In this document: piece after piece, positions 1 to 5,904 of the stretch
Position numbering within the stretch: position 1 is the stretch's first letter
How the letters are laid out: each line of letters opens with the position of its first letter
NCBI GenBank assembly: GCA_003354055.1
Contig: PIVQ01000470.1
Coordinates: 1-5,993, forward strand
Direction of reading: 5' to 3'
DNA length: 5,993 nt
From: Desulfobacteraceae bacterium
Lineage (GTDB): Bacteria > Desulfobacterota > Desulfobacteria > Desulfobacterales > Desulfobacteraceae
Made by a program: the position numbers and the translations under genes
Notes under the pieces: model-generated
Seen by the model: only the letters and a program-made list of their open reading frames with translations
What the model was told of the DNA's origin: nothing
The model's database searches: none

Positions 1-408
1 GTGCTGGTGGATATTATCAATGGCGTGGACAAATCCACGGAAGATTCGGTCATGGAGTATGTTGAAGAAGATGATGCGGAAATGGCCAATGAAATCCGGA
101 ACCTCATGTTTGTATTTGAGGATCTGACCAATATTGATAACACGGCCAAGAGAGAGATTCTCAAGAAGGTTGAAGGCCAGCAGTTGACCTAGGCGTTGAA
201 TACCGCTACCGAAGAGATGAAAGATAAGATTTTTTCCAACCTGTCCCAGAGGGCCGGTGAAATGCTTAAAGACGACCTTGAGGCCATGGGGCCTGTTCGT
301 CTGGCAGAGGTTGAAGAAGCGCAGCAGGCAGTTGTTCGGGCTGCCAAGGAACTTGAAGCTGACGGTACCATAACCTTAGGTAAAGGAAAGGATGATGTCC
401 TTGTCTGA
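1..408 (+). CDS. fliG: Flagellar motor switch protein FliG, C-terminal part, with an in-frame TAG
   Basis: FliG sits in the rotor C-ring, links the MS ring to FliM/FliN, and carries the charged helix that meets MotA to make torque. The window opens inside the gene; 135 sense or TAG codons remain of a protein usually 330-345 residues long. Visible landmarks are the hinge motif MFVF (codons 36-39), then codon 64 = TAG, then the C-terminal subdomain with the torque helix (SQRAGEMLKDDLEAMGP, about codons 81-97) and the conserved VRLAEVEEAQQ segment. By hand alignment R83 and D91/D92 match the torque residues R281, D288 and D289 of E. coli FliG. The gene ends with TGA at 406-408, overlapping fliH. 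Sequence on both sides of the TAG is in one frame and looks well conserved, so I annotate one gene. It could instead be a nonsense mutant, a sequencing error or a split gene. Identity as FliG is very sure; how the TAG is handled is unknown. Confidence 0.95.
190..192 (+). other. In-frame TAG codon inside fliG, candidate recoded (pyrrolysine?) site
   Basis: The codons run CAG TTG ACC TAG GCG TTG AAT, giving QLT-stop-ALN. Other FliG proteins read like DLALALK here, so the TAG replaces exactly one residue, often leucine. Neither a frameshift nor missing residues are needed to align both flanks. Termination here would remove the torque helix and about 71 codons. Restart at TTG 196 or ATG 217 is conceivable, but neither has a convincing ribosome binding site. 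I see no strong stem-loop just after the TAG, which does not rule out pyrrolysine because an insertion element is not strictly required. A single-base change from TTG (Leu), AAG (Lys) or CAG (Gln) would also produce it. Confidence 0.5.
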
Positions 409-1375
409 TAATGGAAACAGCGAAATCGAAGATTTCAAACCCATTGATATAAATTCTCTGGATAATTTTGAGGAAGAAAAATCTCAGAAAACAGATGAGA
501 CAGCACCTGATTTCGACCGGTTTAAAATGCTATTTGATCCTGCAGAGCTGGAAGAAGAAGATGTCACTTTTGAGGAGTTGTATTCATTCAAAGAGGAGAT
601 CAAAGAAGAACCGTTTGAACCTCTGATAGAAGGTACGGGAACAGATGAAGATGCTTTAGCGCAAGAAGGGGAGCCCCAGGATGCTCAAGAAGAACCTGAA
701 GAAATTGTTCCTGAAATCACACCCGAAGAACTGGGATTTGAGAAGGGGTTTGAAAAAGGGCTGGAACAGGGCCGAACTACGGGAGAGGCCGAAGGTGAGG
801 CCAAGGGCCTTGAACAGGGACTTGTCAAAGGAGAGGCTGAAGGGTTTAAAAAAGGGGAATTAGAAGGATTTGCAAAAGGCGAGAGTGACGGGCTCGAACA
901 GGGAATGGAGCAAGGCCGTGAAAAAGCCGAAGCCGAAGTCCGTGAGCAAGTCTCCCAGATTATAGACCCCCTGAAAGAGAGCCTGGAAACCGCAGACAAC
1001 CTTCTGGACAGGCTGGTGAAACGGTACGAAGGGCAGATTCTTGATCTTATCGTCCAAATTGCGGAAAAGGCTGTGGGTGCAAAGCTGGATGTTGATGAGG
1101 AAATCGTTAAGCATACCATTCTGGATGCATTGCAGCACCTTGTTGCACCGGAGGAGATAACTTTAAGTGTTTCCAGTGATGATTATGAATATGTGGAAAT
1201 GGTTAAGGAGGAGTTTTTTGAGGCGGTCCGGTCACTTAAACATGTGGCGGTCAGTTCAGATCCCATGATTCCCAAAGGCGGGTGCAGAATTGAAACCGCT
1301 GCAGCAACAATCTCCACTGATCCTGAAGCAAAACTTGCGGCTGTATATGACGCCATTGCAAGGGCAGAACGATGA
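392..1375 (+). CDS. fliH: Flagellar export ATPase regulator (stator) FliH
   Basis: FliH dimers bind FliI, hold it at the export gate and C-ring, and restrain its ATPase activity. The 327-residue product has a very acidic, probably disordered N-terminal third (1-110), an uninterrupted GxxxG helix repeat (G115 to G175), and a FliH/HrpE-type C-terminal domain (about 185-327) containing the signature PKGGCRIET (294-302). It is longer than the roughly 235 residues of the enteric protein because of the acidic region and the long repeat. No tryptophan occurs anywhere, although enteric FliH uses N-terminal tryptophans for docking. Two in-frame ATGs, 392 and 395, lie behind AAGGAAAGG (383-391); 395 has the better spacing, so the real start may be there. 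The start overlaps the end of fliG by 14-17 nt, and the stop overlaps the fliI start as ATGA, implying coupled translation. Confidence 0.95.
   Translation: MMSLSDNGNSEIEDFKPIDINSLDNFEEEKSQKTDETAPDFDRFKMLFDPAELEEEDVTFEELYSFKEEIKEEPFEPLIEGTGTDEDALAQEGEPQDAQEEPEEIVPEITPEELGFEKGFEKGLEQGRTTGEAEGEAKGLEQGLVKGEAEGFKKGELEGFAKGESDGLEQGMEQGREKAEAEVREQVSQIIDPLKESLETADNLLDRLVKRYEGQILDLIVQIAEKAVGAKLDVDEEIVKHTILDALQHLVAPEEITLSVSSDDYEYVEMVKEEFFEAVRSLKHVAVSSDPMIPKGGCRIETAAATISTDPEAKLAAVYDAIARAER
734..928 (+). repeat. GxxxG tetrapeptide repeat tract within FliH
   Basis: Sixteen glycines fall exactly every fourth residue (G115, 119, 123 and so on to 175) without a break, ending in GREKA, a GxxxA cap. Intervening residues are mostly E, K and Q, with F or L often right after the glycine. 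GLEQ occurs three times and GEAE twice. A 16-residue super-repeat is visible: residues 123-138 and 139-154 share GLEQ and GEAE at the same offsets (DNA 758-805 and 806-853). Synonymous codons differ between copies, so protein-level selection maintains the pattern. Such repeats are known in FliH and are thought to pack helices in the dimer. Confidence 0.9.
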
Positions 1376-2715
1376 AAACCGACGATCTTTTAGACCGTAT
1401 TGATTTTGCGCCCATTGTCAGGGCTGTGGACGGTGCCAAGACGGTGGTGCCCGAAGGGCGGGTTTCCCAGGTCATAGGCCTTATTGCTGAAGGAGACAGT
1501 CTGGGACTTGGGGTTGGCGGAATTTGCAGTATTATCAATGATCAGGGACTTGAAATTAAAGCTGAGGTGGTCGGGTTCAAGAAGGAAAAAGCCCTGTTTA
1601 TGCCCTATGGAGAAATCCGGGGCATCAGCCTGGGAAGCCGGATCCTGCCGGTTGCATCTTCTCCCATGGTGGGCATGTCGGATGACCTGCTTGGCCGCGT
1701 GGTGGATGGTATGGGCAGTCCCATTGACGGTAAAGGACCAATTGCCAGTACCAGCTCCTATTATCTCTATGGTAAGCCTATGGGCCCCCTTGAGAGAAAA
1801 TCCATAAAAGAACCCCTGGATGTGGGGATCGGTGCAATCAACTCCATGATTACTCTGGGCCGGGGCCAGCGAGTGGCAATTATGGCCGGATCAGGTGTCG
1901 GAAAAAGTGTGCTCATGGGCATGATGACCAAACATACCAATGCCGACGTGGTGGTGATCGGCCTCATAGGAGAGCGGGGCCGCGAGGTTAAGGATTTTGT
2001 GGAAGAGACTCTTGGGCCAAAAGGGCTGAAACGGTCGGTAGTTGTGGCTGCCACTTCTGATACACCTCCTCTGACCCGTATGCGGGGCGCCTACCTGGCC
2101 ACGACTATAGCTGAATATTTCAGGGACCAGGGAAAAAACGTTCTCCTGATGGTGGATTCCATTACCCGGTTTGCCATGTCATCAAGGGATGTGGGACTGG
2201 CCGCGGGAGAACCGCCGACAACCAGAGGGTATACCCCATCTTTTTTTGTTCAGATTCCCATCTTGCTTGAACGGGCCGGCATTCTTGAGAGCGGCGGATC
2301 CATCACTGGAATCTACACAGTTCTGGTGGAAGGTGATGACATGAACGATCCCGTAGGTGATACGGTCCGGTCCATTGTAGATGGTCATATCGTTCTCTCC
2401 AGAGATCTTGCAAATAAGGGACATTATCCGGCTATTGATGTAATGGCCAGCGTATCAAGGGTAATGCGGGATGTAAGTCACCCAGACCATATGGCGGTTC
2501 GTGATAAAGCCGTCAATGTTATGGCAGCCTATAAAGGTGCCGAGGATATGATCTCCATCGGGGCTTATGTGGATGGTGCGGACCCCAATGTGGACCAGGC
2601 CAAGAAACTGATGCCGAAAATTAATCAGTTTCTGCGCCAGAACTTAGACGCCCGAATGGATCACAAAGCCAGTGTGGCCGGTTTGAAATCTGCAGTGGAA
2701 GTTAAGGGTAAATAA
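1372..2715 (+). CDS. fliI: Flagellum-specific export ATPase FliI
   Basis: FliI is the hexameric ATPase of the flagellar type III export apparatus, related to the F1 beta subunit; it acts in the cytoplasm beneath the export gate with FliH and FliJ. The 447-residue product is full length. A small N-terminal beta-barrel domain (about 25-95) precedes the ATPase core, with Walker A AGSGVGKS (172-179), the GERGREVKDF motif (200-209) bearing the conserved glutamate, and a Walker B strand NVLLMVDSITRF (256-267) with D262. The family signature PPTTRGYTPSFF (281-292) and a conserved VSRVMRDV stretch (361-368) follow, then a helical C-terminal domain. The ATG has a good ribosome binding site (AAGGG, 1360-1364, 7 nt spacer) and overlaps the fliH stop by ATGA. 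The gene ends with tandem TAA TAA stops (2713-2718). Confidence 0.98.
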   Translation: MKTDDLLDRIDFAPIVRAVDGAKTVVPEGRVSQVIGLIAEGDSLGLGVGGICSIINDQGLEIKAEVVGFKKEKALFMPYGEIRGISLGSRILPVASSPMVGMSDDLLGRVVDGMGSPIDGKGPIASTSSYYLYGKPMGPLERKSIKEPLDVGIGAINSMITLGRGQRVAIMAGSGVGKSVLMGMMTKHTNADVVVIGLIGERGREVKDFVEETLGPKGLKRSVVVAATSDTPPLTRMRGAYLATTIAEYFRDQGKNVLLMVDSITRFAMSSRDVGLAAGEPPTTRGYTPSFFVQIPILLERAGILESGGSITGIYTVLVEGDDMNDPVGDTVRSIVDGHIVLSRDLANKGHYPAIDVMASVSRVMRDVSHPDHMAVRDKAVNVMAAYKGAEDMISIGAYVDGADPNVDQAKKLMPKINQFLRQNLDARMDHKASVAGLKSAVEVKGK

Positions 2716-2728
2716 TAAGAAACGGCCT

Positions 2729-3187
2729 ATGAAACGGTTTGTATTTAAATTACAGTCTCTGTTAAATTATAAAAAACATCTTGAGCAGATGGCCCGGCAG
2801 GAAATGGCCAAAGCGGTTGCCGAGGTAAATGCCTGTGAACAGCAGATTCAAGATTTAAAGGATAATCGTGAATCTTCTGCCCAAAGACTTGATAGCCTTG
2901 TGGAAAAAGGGGTGGATGCCAAAGAGTTCAAGTTGTACCATGGATTTTTAACCGCTGTGGACCGGATGATAGTGGATGAGAAGAATCGAAAATTTGAACT
3001 CGAAAAGACTCTGAATAAAAAACGGTCTATTCTTAAAAAAAGAACCATTGACAAAAAAGCCATGGAACGGTTACGAGATAGGCGGGCTGAAGAATATACC
3101 GGGGAGATGCTTCGGGCAGAACAAAAGGAATTGGATGAAATCGCGGCTTTGAAAACCGCAAGGGAGATAGCCAATGGCCACCGCTAA
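2729..3187 (+). CDS. fliJ: Flagellar export chaperone/ATPase stalk protein FliJ
   Basis: FliJ is a small antiparallel coiled-coil protein that inserts into the FliI hexamer like the gamma stalk of F1, contacts FlhA, and helps recycle export chaperones. The 152-residue product matches the usual length (about 147) and begins with the typical FliJ opening F-x-F-x-L-x-x-LL (F4, F6, L8, L11, L12). The rest is almost wholly charged helix, with heptad-like runs at about 18-65 and 80-145. It starts 13 nt after the fliI stop and has no clear Shine-Dalgarno sequence before the ATG, so translation probably depends on coupling to fliI. Its 3' end overlaps the next gene by 14 nt. Sequence conservation in FliJ is weak, so the call rests on the N-terminal pattern plus position after fliI. 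Confidence 0.92.
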   Translation: MKRFVFKLQSLLNYKKHLEQMARQEMAKAVAEVNACEQQIQDLKDNRESSAQRLDSLVEKGVDAKEFKLYHGFLTAVDRMIVDEKNRKFELEKTLNKKRSILKKRTIDKKAMERLRDRRAEEYTGEMLRAEQKELDEIAALKTAREIANGHR

Positions 3188-3797
3188 ATATATGACGCTT
3201 ATTCTTGTCGCTGTTCTGATACTGACCGGAGTTTTGGTTTGGAATGACCGCCATATGCCGTTTGGGAATCTGCCTTATGCCTATGCTCAAGATGATGAAG
3301 AGAACAAGGAAAATTCGGGCGAAGAAGGCGAGGGGGCTCCTCCTCCCTGTCCTGAATGCCCTGAATGTCCGGATCCTGCCAAAGTTGTCCTCAGAGGCCT
3401 TGAAGAAAAGAAACAGGCCATTGCCTCAGCCGGCAAGACTCTTGATCAGGAAAGAAAAGAGCTTGAAACCTATGAGGAACAAATTGATGAGAAGTTGGCC
3501 GCTTTGACGGCCCTTAAAAAGCAGATCAATGATGATATGGCTCGTCTGGACCAGAAAAAGACTCAGAAAGAATTGGAAAAAGAGGCGACGTTTGAGGCCA
3601 AAATGGCACGCCTTGTAAAAATGTATGCAGGCATGAAACCAAAGGCAGCTGCTTTAATTGTTGATAAAATGGATCTTGAAGTGGCACAGGAAATTTTTGT
3701 TCGGATGCGGGAAGCGTCTGCCGCTCAAATTCTGTCATTTGTCGATTCTGCAAAAGCCGCCAAAATCAGCGAACGTCTCGCATTTAAGAAAAATTAA
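3174..3797 (+). CDS. MotE/FlbB-like membrane-anchored flagellar coiled-coil protein
   Basis: The 207-residue product has one N-terminal hydrophobic segment (about 7-23), probably a membrane anchor with the remainder in the periplasm. An acidic, proline-rich linker follows, containing PCPECPECPDP with cysteines 59, 62 and 65. Next come a long coiled coil (about 74-145) and a C-terminal module (about 145-207, KMYAGMKPKAAALIVDKM and AAQILSFVDSAKAAKISERL) resembling the MgtE-N-like end of MotE proteins. MotE is a MotC chaperone in Sinorhizobium, and the spirochete relative FlbB lies at the same operon position after the FliJ equivalent and belongs to the motor collar. A role in building or stabilising periplasmic motor or stator structures is inferred. 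AYA-Q at 36-39 resembles a signal peptidase site but lies far from the hydrophobic core. The ATG at 3174 has AGGGAG (3161-3166) at 7 nt; a second ATG lies at 3192. Confidence 0.8.
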   Translation: MATAKYMTLILVAVLILTGVLVWNDRHMPFGNLPYAYAQDDEENKENSGEEGEGAPPPCPECPECPDPAKVVLRGLEEKKQAIASAGKTLDQERKELETYEEQIDEKLAALTALKKQINDDMARLDQKKTQKELEKEATFEAKMARLVKMYAGMKPKAAALIVDKMDLEVAQEIFVRMREASAAQILSFVDSAKAAKISERLAFKKN

Positions 3798-3823
3798 TTC
3801 TCTCCTAACTTAGTCTAACTTAT

Positions 3824-3850
3824 AAAACCTGGTCCTTTGGGCCAGGTTTT
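3824..3850 (+). terminator. Strong Rho-independent terminator after the motE-like gene
   Basis: AAAACCTGGTCC, loop TTT, GGGCCAGGTTTT form a 12 bp stem with a single G-T wobble and a three-base loop. The 3' arm ends in TTTT and is followed by the T-rich stretch CATTATTTTCC. The 5' arm begins with AAAA, so it could work in both directions, but no gene converges on it in this window. It lies 27 nt after the stop of the motE-like gene and separates the switch/export unit from the hook unit. Confidence 0.9.
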
Positions 3851-3900
3851 CATTATTTTCCTCTATATTTCCCCTATAAAAAGATCAATGCATGATTTCT

Positions 3901-3990
3901 TAACCAGGCTTTTTTACCAGGCTATCAGGGCTGGGTAAATTCTTCCCTCGGGTTGGTTTTGCAGGGAAATTACTGCCTGATTAACCGGGA
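3901..3990. promoter_or_regulatory. Repeat cluster upstream of the sigma-54 promoter, possible activator-binding region
   Basis: Within the gene-free stretch before fliK, TAACCAGGCT (3901-3910) is followed 13 nt later by TTACCAGGCT (3914-3923), and an inverted relative, GGCTGGGTAA, lies at 3929-3938. A weaker related stretch, TTAACCGGGA, lies at about 3980-3990. The second and third elements form an imperfect inverted repeat (TTTACCAG with CTGGGTAAA). The cluster lies roughly 100-190 nt upstream of the predicted fliK transcription start, a usual distance for enhancer sites of RpoN activators. No known flagellar activator motif is recognised, so this is inference. The remaining bases between 3860 and 4065 show no gene or other clear structure. 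Confidence 0.35.
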
Positions 3991-4065
3991 AATGAATGGT
4001 GCATAATCGGATGCCGTTTTTGTAACTACTTGAAATGAGGGCGTAATAAGTTTGTGGCGTTTGGG

Positions 4066-4081
4066 TGGCATGATGGTTGCT
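4066..4081 (+). promoter_or_regulatory. Sigma-54 (RpoN) promoter for fliK-flgD
   Basis: TGGCATG, four bases, then TTGCT matches the sigma-54 consensus TGGCACG-N4-TTGCW at every position but one, with exact spacing between the invariant GG and GC. The predicted start of transcription is near 4092, giving a leader of about 26 nt that contains the fliK ribosome binding site. Position between a terminator and a hook-control gene supports function: hook genes are RpoN-dependent in many polar flagellates and in epsilonproteobacteria. An RpoN activator (FlrC/FlgR/FleQ class) would be required. Confidence 0.85.
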
Positions 4082-4117
4082 CTTTTGTAGACAAAGAAAA
4101 CTATTAAAAGGTGACTC

Positions 4118-5893
4118 ATGGATTTTACAGCTTCCGACATAAACGGCACATTGTTGAACATGTTCCAGGGCAAAATGTCCAATTTGCAGGGCTCAGCCCA
4201 GGGCAATGCAGATCTGGAGCCTCAGCAATTCTTAAGCCAGTTAAATCGGGTTTTTCAAGAGCATCAGCCAAGGGTGAGTCCCGGCGGCAACACGGAAACA
4301 GACACCGGTGAAGGCAAACTGGCCGAGGTGCTGGGTGAATCCATGACAGATGAAAAAGGGATTGCCTTTTTAACAGAATTAAAGTCCTTATTTTTAACGC
4401 TTTCCAACGGGAATCTGGATAACTTGTCTCTCAATGGAGAAGGCCTGGATGCATTGGGGCAATTGTTGGTTAAAGCTGGGTTTGATCCGGCAGCAATTGA
4501 TGAGTTAATGGCTGATCTTTCCCTTTCTCTCGAAGAGGGTGAGGAGATTACAGTCTCTGATTTTATGGATCAACTCTTTGAGCTTCCCAAAGAGGAAGAT
4601 GTCAAAGAACTGCCTGAGGTGGAAAATTTATTGGCAACCTCTGATGTACCTTATATGTATTCCCTGCTGGGAATGCTGGGGATTGACGAGGGAAAAATTT
4701 CTGAAATAATGGCCGAGTCCTCCCGGGGGAATCAGGGGTTCAGTCTTGATACCGCCGTTGAGATGCTGCGTCAATTAGATCAGTCAGTCTCTTCTTCCGA
4801 AGTAAGTTATCAAACTGTAGACGGGGATGACTCTTATCTCTCATTTTTAGAACAGCTTGGTCTTGAGTTGAACGGCAAAGATAGCGGCAGTTTGACTCTG
4901 GCCGGTTTGATCAGTTCTCTGGAACAAAAACAGAGTGCATTGGCGTCCGGCGCTGTCGGTGAGTCACCAGAAATAAATAGTTCAATTAATTCATCATCTC
5001 TTGCTCTGATGGGTGAGACCGGGAATCAGGGTTCTACCTCCCATGAGGACTTGTTCAGCCAATTGTTCAAAGGGCTTGATATCTCGAATTCAGCCGCAGC
5101 GGAACAGGGAAGTGTTAATTCGGATCTTGTAACCGACAAGATGCGTGAGCAGTATAAAAACGATCTTATAAATCCCATGAAAGGATTTTCCTCCGAAGAG
5201 GGGGAACTTGACAAGCAGCCCGGCGGTAAAATTGATCCGGCATCTTTAGCTGGTCAGACAAATCAGGATGGAAATAACCGTACGGCCTTTGATTTAAAGG
5301 GACAATCCGCTGATATCGGCGAAAAAGCCGCCGTTCTGGGAAAAGTCAAAGATGAATTGTCTTCAGATGTTAATCAGGCAATCCAGAGCAGTGAAAAAAC
5401 TTCTGCAACCAGCCCCCTTGCCAACGGTAGCCTGGCAAAGACAAGAGAGACATTCAACAGCCTTCCGAATCATGTCACCCAACAGGTGGGGAAAAACATT
5501 GTCCGTGCCATCAATTTTGGAGAAAATACGCTTCGTCTCCAGCTCAAACCCGCTGAGTTGGGTCGGGTGTTCATGACCATTGACAACAGTGGGGACAGCA
5601 TGAAGGTCAGCATCATTACGGAGAATCAGTCCGCAAAAGAAATTCTGGCATCTCATGTCAATGAAATAAAAACCATACTCTCCTCTTCCGGTATCAGTCT
5701 GGAGGAGTTTGACGTGGATATGAGCAGTGATTTCAAGCAGTCCATGGCAGATGCCCGGAACCAGGGGCAGTCCAATAAAAGAAAATCAGGCAAAACCTTG
5801 AAAGACTCAGATGACCTGAAAAATGAAAATATAAATAATTTAACCACCCTGACCGCTGAACAAGAGAGCGGGGCATTGCACTTCGTTGCATAG
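4118..5893 (+). CDS. fliK: Flagellar hook-length control protein FliK
   Basis: FliK is secreted during hook growth, measures hook length, and its C-terminal domain then switches the export gate from hook to filament substrates. The 591-residue product has a long, low-complexity, acidic and Ser/Gln/Asn-rich N-terminal part (about 1-440) and a C-terminal Flg_hook domain (about 455-545) with the core LRLQLKPAELGRV (472-484) and the closing stretch up to EEFDVDM (529-535), followed by a Lys/Asn/Ser-rich tail. It is much longer than the roughly 375-405 residue enteric proteins; FliK length varies widely and relates to ruler length. The ATG has AAGG (4108-4111) at 6 nt, and an in-frame TGA at 4112-4114 excludes upstream extension. 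It ends with TAG, the only such terminal stop seen here, with another in-frame stop five codons later. The sigma-54 promoter upstream likely drives it. Confidence 0.93.
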   Translation: MDFTASDINGTLLNMFQGKMSNLQGSAQGNADLEPQQFLSQLNRVFQEHQPRVSPGGNTETDTGEGKLAEVLGESMTDEKGIAFLTELKSLFLTLSNGNLDNLSLNGEGLDALGQLLVKAGFDPAAIDELMADLSLSLEEGEEITVSDFMDQLFELPKEEDVKELPEVENLLATSDVPYMYSLLGMLGIDEGKISEIMAESSRGNQGFSLDTAVEMLRQLDQSVSSSEVSYQTVDGDDSYLSFLEQLGLELNGKDSGSLTLAGLISSLEQKQSALASGAVGESPEINSSINSSSLALMGETGNQGSTSHEDLFSQLFKGLDISNSAAAEQGSVNSDLVTDKMREQYKNDLINPMKGFSSEEGELDKQPGGKIDPASLAGQTNQDGNNRTAFDLKGQSADIGEKAAVLGKVKDELSSDVNQAIQSSEKTSATSPLANGSLAKTRETFNSLPNHVTQQVGKNIVRAINFGENTLRLQLKPAELGRVFMTIDNSGDSMKVSIITENQSAKEILASHVNEIKTILSSSGISLEEFDVDMSSDFKQSMADARNQGQSNKRKSGKTLKDSDDLKNENINNLTTLTAEQESGALHFVA

Positions 5894-5904
5894 AGGAGGG
5901 AAAT

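Noticed and set aside
188..193. CCTAGG palindrome around the fliG TAG as a recombination or insertion scar
   Set aside because: No duplicated flank, inserted or missing bases accompany it; a six-base palindrome is expected by chance and the coding frame is uninterrupted apart from the TAG.
196..408. An independent small gene beginning at TTG 196 after the fliG TAG
   Set aside because: It continues FliG in the same frame without any gap, begins inside a predicted helix, and has no convincing ribosome binding site. Kept only as an alternative (split FliG) explanation.
685..1119. A 144-codon minus-strand open frame rich in Ser and Pro, opposite fliH
   Set aside because: It is the antisense shadow of the GxxxG repeat, whose regular Gly/Glu codons read as Ser/Pro on the other strand; there is no ribosome binding site or family resemblance.
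1512..1526. A TGGC...TTGC match inside fliI resembling a sigma-54 promoter
   Set aside because: The distance between the GG and GC elements is about two bases short of the required spacing, and it lies within a well-conserved coding region.
3913..3939. An imperfect inverted repeat as a second intrinsic terminator
   Set aside because: It has a long loop, a bulge and no T tract after it, and a much better terminator lies just upstream; an operator role is more plausible.
3970..4206. A 78-codon minus-strand open frame across the fliK promoter
   Set aside because: It runs over the sigma-54 promoter and the start of fliK, resembles no known family, and lacks a clear ribosome binding site.
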